Translations under genes and position numbers: made by a program
Part shown: piece after piece, positions 23,693-31,879 of the stretch
Numbering within the stretch: the stretch's first letter is position 1
How the letters are laid out: each line of letters begins with the position of its first letter
Notes under the pieces: generated by a model
Databases searched by the model: none
Seen by the model: only the letters and a program-made list of their open reading frames with translations
Told to the model about the DNA's origin: nothing
NCBI RefSeq assembly: GCF_025148285.1
Contig: NZ_CP102268.1
Location: forward strand, 2,521,001 to 2,585,000
Source: Marvinbryantia formatexigens DSM 14469
GTDB taxonomy: Bacteria; Bacillota; Clostridia; Lachnospirales; Lachnospiraceae
DNA: 64,000 nt
Direction of reading: 5' to 3'

Positions 23693-24548
23693 AAAGAAGT
23701 TTTTTTGCAATCGCTTCCGCGGCGGTTGCCTTTGCGGCGGCGTAATAGCCGGGGCTTTTCAGACAGAAGCCGTGGAAAAGGCAGTCGATAATGAGCATCT
23801 GCCCCATTCTTGCGGCAATGGAGCCGGATTGCAGGGGGCTTTCGTTGTAGCCGCACAGAAGGGTTACATCCGCAAAGGCGGCCGCCTGCGATTTTGGAAA
23901 ATGCGTGACAAGAATCACGGGGATTTTCCGCTTGTGTGCGATGTTCATAATGTCCTCCATGTCGCGGGTGGCGCCGGAGTAGGAGAAAAACAGGATAACA
24001 TCCTGCGGAGTGGCGAGTGCGATGGACAGCATCTGCATATGGGAATCTGCAATGTGGATAAAGCGTGTGGAAGCAGTGCTGAACCGCGCCCACGCCTCCA
24101 TCGCCATCACAGAGCTGCTTCCGTTGCCGAGGCAGTAAACGTGATGCGCGCCGTAGAGCAGATCGACTGCGCGGGAAATTTCTTTCTCGTCCAGCAAATC
24201 AAAGGTTTCCGTGAGAGACAGAATATTTGCGGACAGCAGCTTCTGGAAAATATCCGGCAGACTGTCCTGGGAGGTGATGGTGGAGGGCGAACCGGACGGT
24301 TCCCCCATATCTGTCACATGGTCAGATTTTGCAATGGCAAGTTTGAAATCGTTGTAGCCGGACAGACCGAGCTTGCGGCAGAAGCGCGTGATGGTGGCTT
24401 CAGAAACGCCGCTGTTCTCTGCAAGGGCAGAAATCGAAAGATACTGTGTTTCCGTTGTGTTGGCAAAAATGTAATCGGCAAGCTTTTTGCCGGAACGGGT
24501 AAGGGTGGGGTACTGCTCGGTAATCAGATCCAGTATATTAGCAGACAT
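23691..24548 (-). CDS. RpiR family regulator (HTH + SIS domains), probable sialic-acid regulator
   Basis: A 285-residue protein. Residues 1-80 are the RpiR helix-turn-helix (YLSISALAENSGVSEATITR followed by FCRKLG). The rest is a phosphosugar-binding SIS domain (CLGNGSSSVMAMEAW, FFSYSGATRDMEDI). RpiR proteins such as pneumococcal NanR control sialic-acid genes and sense a phosphorylated amino sugar. It is divergent from nanA and lies between the two transport sets, so it probably controls both. The ATG at 24548 is preceded by GAGGAGG on the minus strand; the longer open frame upstream has no such site. Confidence 0.85.
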   Translation of the reverse strand: MSANILDLITEQYPTLTRSGKKLADYIFANTTETQYLSISALAENSGVSEATITRFCRKLGLSGYNDFKLAIAKSDHVTDMGEPSGSPSTITSQDSLPDIFQKLLSANILSLTETFDLLDEKEISRAVDLLYGAHHVYCLGNGSSSVMAMEAWARFSTASTRFIHIADSHMQMLSIALATPQDVILFFSYSGATRDMEDIMNIAHKRKIPVILVTHFPKSQAAAFADVTLLCGYNESPLQSGSIAARMGQMLIIDCLFHGFCLKSPGYYAAAKATAAEAIAKKLL

Positions 24549-24672
24549 GGCAAGCCTCCTCTTATTGTATTTTGTGCCCGTTTGACCCTGGCGTTGGCAG
24601 GTCCAAAGGTCCGGCAGCTGTTTATGGGCAGGCTCTTGTGGGTCCGGACCCCTGTCCCATGATTTATATATT

Positions 24673-24701
24673 ATTATATTGTAAATTTTTTTTGTCCGCA
24701 A
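24673..24701 (-). promoter_or_regulatory. Promoter of the RpiR gene (minus strand)
   Basis: Minus-strand TTGCGG (24696-24701), 17-base spacer and TATAAT (24673-24678). Confidence 0.55.
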
Positions 24702-24775
24702 GAGAGGATACCGGGATTTTTTGGATATTTTTTACAACGGATGGATGATGAAATGAAATTTCAAAGACAATTTTA

Positions 24776-24804
24776 TTGAAAATAATTTTCTTTTGGGGTA
24801 TAAT
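24776..24804 (+). promoter_or_regulatory. Sigma-A promoter of the nan operon
   Basis: TTGAAA at 24776-24781, 17-base spacer, TATAAT at 24799-24804, 50 bases before nanA. Confidence 0.75.
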
Positions 24805-24815
24805 ACGGGTAACAG

Positions 24816-24828
24816 GAACAATTTGTTC
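24816..24828. promoter_or_regulatory. Candidate operator: 13-bp palindrome at the nanA transcription start
   Basis: GAACAA-T-TTGTTC is a perfect inverted repeat 12 bases after the -10 box. Its GAACA/TGTTC halves recur in the larger inverted repeat upstream of the second binding-protein gene (28278-28305), making it a candidate RpiR site. Confidence 0.5.
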
Positions 24829-24854
24829 ACAAAAAAAGGAGAGGAAGGGATAAT

Positions 24855-25772
24855 ATGAGTAATGTGGAGAAGTACCAGGGCATCATTCCGGCATTTTATG
24901 CGTGCTATGATGAGAACGGGGAGGTAGACGGAGCACGGGTGGAAGCGCTGACACGTCACCTGGTGAAAAAAGGTGTGAAGGGCGTTTATGTGGGCGGCTC
25001 TTCGGGCGAATGTATTTACCAGACGGTTGCGGACAGAAAGCTGACGCTGGAGCATGTAATGAAAGCGGCGGAGGGAAAGCTGACCGTTATAGCGCATGTT
25101 GCCTGCAATAATACTGCTGAGAGCCAGGAGCTGGCGCGTCACGCGCAGAGCCTCGGAGTGGATGCGATCGCGGCGATTCCGCCGATTTATTTCCATCTGC
25201 CGGAGCACGCCATCGCGCAGTACTGGAATGATATTTCCGCAGCGGCACCGGATACAGATTTCGTGATTTACAATATCCCGCAGCTTGCGGGCGTTGCGCT
25301 GACGATGCCTCTTTTCCGGGAAATGAGAAAAAATCCGCGGGTGGTTGCCGTAAAGAACAGTTCCATGCCGACGCAGGATATCCAGATGTTTAAGATGGAA
25401 GGCGGCGAGGGCTTTGTTGTATTTAACGGTCCAGACGAACAGCTTGTTTCCGGTCTTGCCATCGGGGCGGACGGCGGAATCGGCGGTACCTACGCGGTGA
25501 TGCCGGAGCTGTATCTGAAGATTAAAGAGCTTGTGGATGCCGGAAACATCAAAGAAGCGCAGAACGTACAGAATGCGGCGGATGCGATTATTTATGAGAT
25601 GTGCGCATGCCACGGTAATCTGTACGCTGTGATGAAGCAGATTATGAAAATACGCGAGGGGTTGGACCTTGGCGGCGTGAGAAAGCCGCTTCCGTCCCTG
25701 ATTGCGGAGGATATGCCGCGCGTAGAGAAATGCGCAAAAATGATTGACGAGGCAATCGGCAGATTTTGCTGA
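24855..25772 (+). CDS. nanA: N-acetylneuraminate lyase
   Basis: A 305-residue class I aldolase of the DapA/NanA family, cleaving N-acetylneuraminate to ManNAc and pyruvate in the cytoplasm. The GGSSGE motif near residue 47, Tyr139 in VIYNIPQ and the Schiff-base Lys167 in VAVKNSS sit at the positions expected from E. coli NanA (Tyr137, Lys165). It leads an operon with a ROK kinase and nanE, which supports NanA over DapA. The ribosome site is AGGAGAGGAAGG. Confidence 0.92.
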   Translation: MSNVEKYQGIIPAFYACYDENGEVDGARVEALTRHLVKKGVKGVYVGGSSGECIYQTVADRKLTLEHVMKAAEGKLTVIAHVACNNTAESQELARHAQSLGVDAIAAIPPIYFHLPEHAIAQYWNDISAAAPDTDFVIYNIPQLAGVALTMPLFREMRKNPRVVAVKNSSMPTQDIQMFKMEGGEGFVVFNGPDEQLVSGLAIGADGGIGGTYAVMPELYLKIKELVDAGNIKEAQNVQNAADAIIYEMCACHGNLYAVMKQIMKIREGLDLGGVRKPLPSLIAEDMPRVEKCAKMIDEAIGRFC

Positions 25773-25855
25773 TGCCGGATGATACATAGCGGGGGCGGAG
25801 GGGCTGCCGCCTCCCGGACTGCAGGCCGCGCCATACGCGGTATGGGAGAGAAAAT

Positions 25856-26740
25856 ATGAAAATCTGTGTACTGGACATTGGCGGAACGGCAATCAAAGCC
25901 GGCATCTGCGAGAATGGAGCTTTAAGTGATCTCCGGGAATTTGCCACAGAGGCAAAGCTTGGAGGAATGCACGTTGCAGAGCGCGCACAGGAAATTATTG
26001 AAAGCTACCGGCGGGAGCACGAGTTTTCCAGAATCGGCATCAGCACGGCGGGACAGGTGGACCCGGTGCAGGGAAGCATTATCTGGGCGAACGAAAATAT
26101 TCCCGGCTACACCGGAATGCGTCTGAAGGACAGGATGGAGGAAGCGTTTGGGATACCGGTCGACGTGGAGAATGATGTAAACGCGGCGGCACTCGGAGAG
26201 GCGGTGTTCGGCGCAGGAAAAGGGCTGCGGGACTTTGTCTGCCTCACCTACGGGACGGGCGTCGGCGGCGCGCTGTTTCTTGACGGAAAGCTCTACGGCG
26301 GCAGCAGTTATTCCGCGGGCGAATTCGGGGCGGTGGTCACACACCCGGAAAAGCGCGACCTCAGACAGGGCTTTTTCAGCGGCTGCTATGAGAAATACGC
26401 TTCCGCGACGGCGCTCGTAGAGCGCGCAGGGGCGCTGGATGCTTCCCTTACGGACGGGCGCGCCATCTTTGCCAGAAAAGAGGAGCCGGCGGTGGCGGAG
26501 GTGATTGACGCGTGGATAGAAGAAATCGTGTACGGTCTGATTACCATCATCCATATGCTGAATCCCGCCGGGGTGATTCTGGGCGGCGGCGTGATGGAGC
26601 AGCCCTGTGTTCCGGAAAAAATCAGGGAAAGGCTGTACGAAAATATCATGCCAAGCTTTCGCGGCGTGCAGATAAAAAAAGCGGAGCTGGGAAACCGCGC
26701 GGGGCTGCTTGGCGCATCGGTGCTGCATGAGAAGAGATAG
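25856..26740 (+). CDS. nanK: ROK family kinase, probable N-acetylmannosamine kinase
   Basis: A 294-residue sugar kinase with the N-terminal phosphate loop LDIGGTAIKAGI and the sugar-binding ENDVNAAALGEA. The usual ROK zinc motif (CxCGxxGC) is missing: the region reads GEFGAVVTHPEKRDLRQGF, as in some short ROK kinases. Between nanA and nanE, its job is most likely ManNAc to ManNAc-6-phosphate. It starts 83 bases after nanA, with GGGAGAG upstream. Confidence 0.82.
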   Translation: MKICVLDIGGTAIKAGICENGALSDLREFATEAKLGGMHVAERAQEIIESYRREHEFSRIGISTAGQVDPVQGSIIWANENIPGYTGMRLKDRMEEAFGIPVDVENDVNAAALGEAVFGAGKGLRDFVCLTYGTGVGGALFLDGKLYGGSSYSAGEFGAVVTHPEKRDLRQGFFSGCYEKYASATALVERAGALDASLTDGRAIFARKEEPAVAEVIDAWIEEIVYGLITIIHMLNPAGVILGGGVMEQPCVPEKIRERLYENIMPSFRGVQIKKAELGNRAGLLGASVLHEKR

Positions 26741-26840
26741 GCGGGCCGTAACAGCCCGGACGGACCGGACTGCTGCAGCCGCGTAAAAAGGGCGGCTGTG
26801 CAGGCACGCTGTATAAAAAGATAGTAGGGAGGAATATCAC

Positions 26841-27539
26841 GTGAAAAAAGAAGAACTTTTTGAAAGAATAAAAGGGAAGGTTATCGTATCCTGCCAGGCG
26901 GTGCCGGGCGAGCCGCTGTACGTGGAGGAGAAATCCATCATGTATCTGATGGCAAGAGCGGCAAAGCAGGCGGGCACGCCGGCGATCCGCACCAGCAGTA
27001 TCCGCGATGTGGTTGCGATTAAGGAGGAGACCGGACTGCCGGTGATCGGACTGGTCAAGATAAAATACGACGGCTTTGAGAGCTACATCACGCCGACCAT
27101 GAAGGAAGTGGACGACCTGGTGGCAGCGGGCTCCGACGTTATTGCGCTGGACTGCACCGACCAGAAGCGCGGGGACGGAAAGTCCATCAGCGAGTTTATC
27201 ACAGAGGTGCGCACGAAATATCCGGAAGCGGTTCTGATGGCGGATATTTCTACATATGAAGAAGGAATCCGCGCGTGGAAGCTGGGGATGGACATTGTCG
27301 GCACTACCATGAGCGGCTACACCAGCTATTCCCCGAAGCTTGACGGTCCGGATTTTGAGCTGGTGAAAAAGCTTTCGTCAGAGCTGGATATCCCGGTTAT
27401 CGGCGAGGGCAGAGTGCATTCGCCGGAGCAGGCGGTGCAGATGCTGGATGCCGGAGCGTTCGCTGTGGTGGTCGGCGGAGCGATTACCAGACCGCTTGAG
27501 ATCGCGCAGCGTTTTATCAAAGCGGTGGAGGCAAGATAG
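26841..27539 (+). CDS. nanE: N-acetylmannosamine-6-phosphate 2-epimerase
   Basis: A 232-residue TIM-barrel enzyme converting ManNAc-6-P to GlcNAc-6-P. Characteristic stretches are IVSCQAVPGEPLY at the N-terminus, VIGLVKIKYD, MADISTYEEG and the phosphate-binding VIGEGRVHSPEQ and VVVGGAITRP. The length is normal. The next gene starts one base after the stop, so it is in the same operon. The ribosome site is AGGGAGGAAT. Confidence 0.93.
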   Translation: MKKEELFERIKGKVIVSCQAVPGEPLYVEEKSIMYLMARAAKQAGTPAIRTSSIRDVVAIKEETGLPVIGLVKIKYDGFESYITPTMKEVDDLVAAGSDVIALDCTDQKRGDGKSISEFITEVRTKYPEAVLMADISTYEEGIRAWKLGMDIVGTTMSGYTSYSPKLDGPDFELVKKLSSELDIPVIGEGRVHSPEQAVQMLDAGAFAVVVGGAITRPLEIAQRFIKAVEAR

Positions 27540-27540
27540 T

Positions 27541-28182
27541 ATGAAACATATTGTTTGCTTTGGTGATTCCAATACGCATGGCTATCGTGCGGAGGATAAC
27601 GGCAGATTTGACGAAACACAGAGGTGGACGCAGCTTCTGCAGAAAAAGCTGGGCGGGGATTACCTCGTGATCGAGGAGGGCCTAAGCGGCCGCACGACCT
27701 GCTTTTCGGACCCCATCCATGAGGGACTGAATGGGCTGGATTATATCTATCCCTGTCTGATGAGCCATGAGCCGGTGGATCTGCTAATTATCATGCTGGG
27801 AACGAATGACACCAAGGAGCGCTTCGGTTCCTCGGCGGCATGTATCGCGCTCGGACTGAAGCGCCTGATCGCGAAAGCGATCGCCACGACGGACTGCTGG
27901 CGCGGCGGAAAGCCGGAAATCCTGGTGGTGACGCCGCAGAATATCGGCAGGGAATACGCGGATACAGAGGTGGCGCTGACGATGGGCAGAGGCTGCGCGG
28001 AAAAATCAGAGGGGCTCGCCGCGCAGTATCAGCAGATCGCAGAGCTGATGGGCTGTCATTATCTGGATGCAAACCAGGTGATTTCCGTGGGACCGAACCA
28101 GATAGATTATATGCATCTGACGGAAGAGGGACACAGACAGCTTGCACAGGCGCTGGCGGAGAAAATCTCCACGATTTTGTAA
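27541..28182 (+). CDS. SGNH/GDSL hydrolase, possible sialic-acid O-acetylesterase
   Basis: A 213-residue cytoplasmic SGNH hydrolase. Block I is CFGDSNTHGY (nucleophile Ser10), block III is GTNDT, and block V is DYMHLTEEGH with the catalytic Asp/His. It abuts nanE with a one-base gap. The fold matches arylesterase-like GDSL enzymes; in a nan operon the natural role may be removal of O-acetyl groups from sialic acids. That is inferred from position only. No signal peptide is present, so it would act after uptake. Confidence 0.85.
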   Translation: MKHIVCFGDSNTHGYRAEDNGRFDETQRWTQLLQKKLGGDYLVIEEGLSGRTTCFSDPIHEGLNGLDYIYPCLMSHEPVDLLIIMLGTNDTKERFGSSAACIALGLKRLIAKAIATTDCWRGGKPEILVVTPQNIGREYADTEVALTMGRGCAEKSEGLAAQYQQIAELMGCHYLDANQVISVGPNQIDYMHLTEEGHRQLAQALAEKISTIL

Positions 28183-28228
28183 AATATTTTCAGAAAATGA
28201 AAAAATGAAAATATTTTGAAAAAATATG

Positions 28229-28257
28229 TTGACAAATTGCCCAAAGAAATGTAGAAT
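28229..28257 (+). promoter_or_regulatory. Sigma-A promoter of the second sugar ABC operon
   Basis: TTGACA at 28229-28234, 17-base spacer, TAGAAT at 28252-28257. Confidence 0.75.
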
Positions 28258-28277
28258 ATAGGTACAACATTTATAAA

Positions 28278-28305
28278 GAATGAACAGGCACACACCTGTT
28301 CATTC
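28278..28305. promoter_or_regulatory. Perfect 11-bp inverted repeat in the 5' leader
   Basis: GAATGAACAGG and CCTGTTCATTC flank a 6-base spacer. It lies about 20 bases after the -10 box and 26 before the start codon. It could be a regulator site (shared GAACA/TGTTC core with nanA) or a leader hairpin; there is no T-run, so it is not a terminator. Confidence 0.6.
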
Positions 28306-28331
28306 TAATAATTAAAGGGAGGGCGGTTAAT

Positions 28332-29588
28332 ATGAAATTCCGTAGAATCTTAGCACTTGCACTTGTTGGAACGATGGCATTATCTGCAACTGCATTTGCT
28401 GAAGGAGAAACAACAGAGATTACAATGTGGACTTATCCGGTTGGAGACTGGGGCAATGCGGAAGTTATGGATGGTCTGATTGCACAGTTCAATGAGGCAC
28501 ACCCGGAAATCAGCGTGAAGGTAGAATATCTGGACTACACGAACGGTGATGACCAGGTAAATACCGCAATCGAAGGCGGACAGGCGCCGGATATCGTTTT
28601 TGAGGGACCGGAGCGTCTGGTAGCAAACTGGGGCGCAAAGGGGCTGATGGTAGACCTTGCGGATCTCTGGACGGACGAAGCAAAAGAAGCGATCTACGAT
28701 TCCGTAGAGGCGGCATGCCAGAGCAACGACGGCGTATTCTATGAGTACCCGCTCTGCATGACAGCACATACAATGGCGATTAACAGAGACGTTTTTGAGG
28801 CGGCGGATGCTCTTCAGTATCTGGATGAAGAGACACGCACCTGGACGACAGAAGGCTTTATCAATGCGGTAAAAGCGGTTTATGAGAGCGGACAGGACCC
28901 GGTTGGCGCAGTATACTGCAGCGGACAGGGCGGAGACCAGGGTACACGTGCACTGGTAAACAACCTGTACGGCGGCACCTTCACAAATGAAGACCACACC
29001 GCTTACACACTCGACAGCGAAGAGAATATCAAAGCGCTCCAGCTTCTGGTAGATACAGACGGCATCAACTTCGACGCATCCATCGCAGGCGGCGACGAAA
29101 TCCAGCTTTTCTGCAACGGCACGCTGGCAATGGCATTCTGCTGGAACGTTGCACAGGAAAAGAACAACGCGGAAATCATTGATTTCGACGTACTGCCGAT
29201 GGCATTCCCGTCTGAGAGCGGCGAACCGCAGCTTTGCGGCGGTATCTGGGGCTTCGGTATCTTCGACAACGGCGACGAGGCGAAGATTGCAGCGGCTAAG
29301 ACCTTCATCGACTTCATGGCAAACGACGAATCCATCGCGGCAGACAGCGTAAAGGCTTCCACATACTGGCCGGTTAAGGATCTTGGAAACATTTACGAAG
29401 GCGATGAGCTGATGACAGAATATGCAACCTTTATCCCGTACATGGGCGACTACTACCAGGTAGTTGGCGGATGGGCAGAGGCCCGCACCGCATGGTGGAA
29501 CATGCTGCAGCAGATCGGTACCGGCGCAGACGTTGCTACCGCAGTTGCAGACTTCCAGACAACAGCAAACGCAGCGGCGGGACAGTAA
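28332..29588 (+). CDS. ABC sugar transporter, solute-binding protein (family 1)
   Basis: A 418-residue secreted protein with a Sec signal (FRRILALALVGTMALSATAF) cut after AFA, again without a lipobox Cys. The body is family 1 binding-protein-like (MWTYPVGDWGNAE, GGQAPDIVFEGPERLV, WPVKDLGN). It follows the nan operon and precedes two permeases, so N-acetylneuraminate or a sialyl-oligosaccharide is the likely ligand. AAAGGGAGGGCGG is the ribosome site. Strong C-ending codon use suggests high expression. Confidence 0.88.
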   Translation: MKFRRILALALVGTMALSATAFAEGETTEITMWTYPVGDWGNAEVMDGLIAQFNEAHPEISVKVEYLDYTNGDDQVNTAIEGGQAPDIVFEGPERLVANWGAKGLMVDLADLWTDEAKEAIYDSVEAACQSNDGVFYEYPLCMTAHTMAINRDVFEAADALQYLDEETRTWTTEGFINAVKAVYESGQDPVGAVYCSGQGGDQGTRALVNNLYGGTFTNEDHTAYTLDSEENIKALQLLVDTDGINFDASIAGGDEIQLFCNGTLAMAFCWNVAQEKNNAEIIDFDVLPMAFPSESGEPQLCGGIWGFGIFDNGDEAKIAAAKTFIDFMANDESIAADSVKASTYWPVKDLGNIYEGDELMTEYATFIPYMGDYYQVVGGWAEARTAWWNMLQQIGTGADVATAVADFQTTANAAAGQ

Positions 29589-29652
29589 ACCTCCCGGAGG
29601 CTGCAGAGGATTGATTATCTGCATGATAGCTGAATAATATTTAGGACTCGTG

Positions 29653-29690
29653 CACCCTTCCTGCTTTGCGCGCGGGAAGGGTGTTTTTTA
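29653..29690 (+). terminator. Terminator-like hairpin between binding protein and permeases
   Basis: CACCCTTCC and GGAAGGGTG pair perfectly, then TTTTTT. Read-through would supply the permeases at a lower level than the binding protein. Confidence 0.85.
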
Positions 29691-29808
29691 TTATGAAAGC
29701 CCGGACGGCAGCCGTGAATGAGCCATGCCTGCGTCAGCGGGTTTACGGATATCGGACTTTCATATGTGGTGATGAACGAACGTTCAGAAAGAGAAAGGGG
29801 GAGGCTTC

Positions 29809-30723
29809 ATGGCCGGTAAAGCAAAGAAAGCCACTGGCTACAGCATGAGCAGAGCGCTGGTGCGCAGAGAAACGATTGCGGGCTATGCGTTTATGCTGCC
29901 GAATCTGATATTTTTTGTCGGATTTGTTATTTATCCGATGATTCAGTGTGTGATTACCAGCTTCTTTGATTCCACAATGAACCGGGCGGACATTTTTGTG
30001 GGTCTGGGGAATTATATAGAGCTGTTCCAGGACGGCGTGTTCCTGCGCGCACTGTGGAATACCATCATTATTGTAGTAGTTTCCGTTCCCGTAACCTGCA
30101 TTTTCTCACTGTGGGTAAGCTCGATTATTTACGATTTAAAGGGGCCCCTGTGTTCCCTGCTCAGATGCGTATTTTATCTCCCGGTCGTTACCGGTTCCGT
30201 GGCGGTCGCAGTGGTATGGAAATGGATGTACAACAATTACTACGGTATTTTCAACTACGTCGGCAAGGGACTGGGTCTGATTGATAAGAATATCAACTGG
30301 CTCGGTGATGAAAGATTTGCCCTTGGATGTATTATTCTGATTCTGCTCACGACCTCCGTAGGGCAGCCGATCGTGCTCTATGTGTCCGCGCTGAACAATG
30401 TGGATGTTTCTCTTGTTGAAGCGGCAGAGGTGGACGGAGCAAACAAGATGCAGTGCTTCTGGAAAATTAAATGGCCGCAGATTATGCCGACCACGCTTTA
30501 CATCCTTGTTATCACGACCATCAACAGCTTCCAGTGCTTTGCTCTGATACAGCTTCTGACGAGCGGCGGACCGAACCACAGCACGGATACGATCATGTAT
30601 TACATCTATCACACGGCGTTCAAGCTGTACCGCTATGGCTATGGCAACGCGATGGGCGTTGTGCTGGCAGTGATTATTGCTGTGCTTTCTGCTGTCCAGT
30701 TTAAGATGGCACAGTCAGATTAG
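29809..30723 (+). CDS. ABC sugar transporter permease (MalF/UgpA type)
   Basis: A 304-residue membrane protein with six predicted helices. An N-terminal cytoplasmic tail is followed by YAFMLPNLIFFVGFVIYPM. The EAA loop reads VEAAEVDGANKMQCFWKIKW. GAAAGGGGGAGG precedes the ATG. Partner of the next gene, in the operon with the preceding binding protein. Confidence 0.9.
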   Translation: MAGKAKKATGYSMSRALVRRETIAGYAFMLPNLIFFVGFVIYPMIQCVITSFFDSTMNRADIFVGLGNYIELFQDGVFLRALWNTIIIVVVSVPVTCIFSLWVSSIIYDLKGPLCSLLRCVFYLPVVTGSVAVAVVWKWMYNNYYGIFNYVGKGLGLIDKNINWLGDERFALGCIILILLTTSVGQPIVLYVSALNNVDVSLVEAAEVDGANKMQCFWKIKWPQIMPTTLYILVITTINSFQCFALIQLLTSGGPNHSTDTIMYYIYHTAFKLYRYGYGNAMGVVLAVIIAVLSAVQFKMAQSD

Positions 30724-30739
30724 GAAGGAGGTCCGGAAA

Positions 30740-31645
30740 ATGAATAAGTCGACGTCAGTACGAACCAAATGCTATAAGATTATATCGATAGCAGTGATTA
30801 TTCTTTTGGCGATTGCGTTTGCGTTCCCGCTTTACTGGATTATTACCGGCTCCTTTAAGACGGCGAAGGCAATCAACTCCACGACCCCGCAGTGGATACC
30901 TGATGAGTGGGTTCTGGATAATTATAGAAAGCTGTTCAGCAAGCAGACGGCGCCGCTCTGGTCCCTGAGCATCCCGTTTACCGGTATTACCTTTGCGGGA
31001 CCGATCGTTCCGGCTTCTATCCGCTGGCTGATGAACACAATATTTATGGCGGTCATGTCCATGATTCTTACCTGCGCGACCTCTGCGATGGCGGGCTATG
31101 CGCTGGCAAAAAAACGCTTTATCGGCAGAACGGTGCTGTTCTCGCTGATTGTCTGTGCGATGGCGCTGCCAAAACAGGTTATTCTGATTCCGCTGCTCCG
31201 TGAAATGTCGGCGCTGAATCTGTATAATACCATCTGGGCGGTAATCTTTCCGATTGTGGGATGGCCGTTCGGTGTATTTCTGATTAAGCAGTTTGCGGAG
31301 GGCATACCGGGAGAAATGATGGAGGCGGCGCGCATCGACGGTGCGAGCGAGTGGAAGACCTTCACGAACATTGCGCTGCCGATGATTAAACCGGGTATCG
31401 GCGCGCTGGCGATTTTCACGTTCATCAATTCCTGGAACGACTACTTCATGCAGTTGATTATGCTGTCGAGTACGGAAAACGCCACCATATCCCTTGGTAT
31501 CGCACGTATGCAGGCGGAGAACTCCACAGACTTCGGTCTGATCATGGCAGGCGCTGCGCTGGCGGCGGTTCCGATTATCGTGGTATTCCTGATCTTCCAG
31601 AAATACTTCACAAAGGGTATTACGATGGGCGCGGTAAAAGGTTAA
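30740..31645 (+). CDS. ABC sugar transporter permease (MalG type)
   Basis: A 301-residue permease with EAA loop MMEAARIDGASEWKTFTNIA and C-terminus KGITMGAVKG. The start at 30740 has GGAAGGAGG directly upstream; the open frame extends further into the previous gene without such a site. It is the last gene of the sialic-acid region and is followed by a strong terminator. No ATPase gene is present. Confidence 0.9.
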   Translation: MNKSTSVRTKCYKIISIAVIILLAIAFAFPLYWIITGSFKTAKAINSTTPQWIPDEWVLDNYRKLFSKQTAPLWSLSIPFTGITFAGPIVPASIRWLMNTIFMAVMSMILTCATSAMAGYALAKKRFIGRTVLFSLIVCAMALPKQVILIPLLREMSALNLYNTIWAVIFPIVGWPFGVFLIKQFAEGIPGEMMEAARIDGASEWKTFTNIALPMIKPGIGALAIFTFINSWNDYFMQLIMLSSTENATISLGIARMQAENSTDFGLIMAGAALAAVPIIVVFLIFQKYFTKGITMGAVKG

Positions 31646-31695
31646 GAAAAAAGCTCTCAAAAGAGCGTATCAAAAATGATAAAAAATGTAATCGG

Positions 31696-31732
31696 GAGCA
31701 GGGGCAGAATAAAACTGCCCCTGCTCTGTTTT
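31696..31732 (+). terminator. Strong terminator after the second ABC operon
   Basis: GAGCAGGGGCAG and CTGCCCCTGCTC pair perfectly over 12 bases around AATAAAA, then TGTTTTG. Confidence 0.85.
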
Positions 31733-31836
31733 GTCTGCGGAAGCCATAACGGCACTGACCGCGGCAGGCAGGTTACCATGAGCAAAGGGAACAGTACAGC
31801 AGGCAGTGGCCTGCAGAACAATCCGTTTGCAGATAC

Positions 31837-31866
31837 TTGACAATAATGTGGTTTCACTGTTATAAT
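31837..31866 (+). promoter_or_regulatory. Promoter of the AbiE-type operon
   Basis: TTGACA at 31837-31842, 18-base spacer, TATAAT at 31861-31866. It is very close to the start codon, implying a short leader. Confidence 0.7.
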
Positions 31867-31879
31867 TAATTTCATTATA

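Noticed and set aside
27448-27540. Upstream start of the SGNH esterase overlapping nanE
   Set aside because: The GDSNTHG block begins seven residues after the ATG at 27541, where SGNH enzymes normally start; the longer frame adds Arg/Ser-rich shadow sequence.
28278-28305. Terminator ahead of the second binding-protein gene
   Set aside because: The inverted repeat is perfect but has no T-run and sits in the leader of an active promoter; an operator or leader hairpin fits better.
28380-29624. A 414-codon minus-strand frame across the second binding-protein gene
   Set aside because: Antisense to a secreted binding protein with signal peptide and promoter; Cys/Val-rich shadow sequence.
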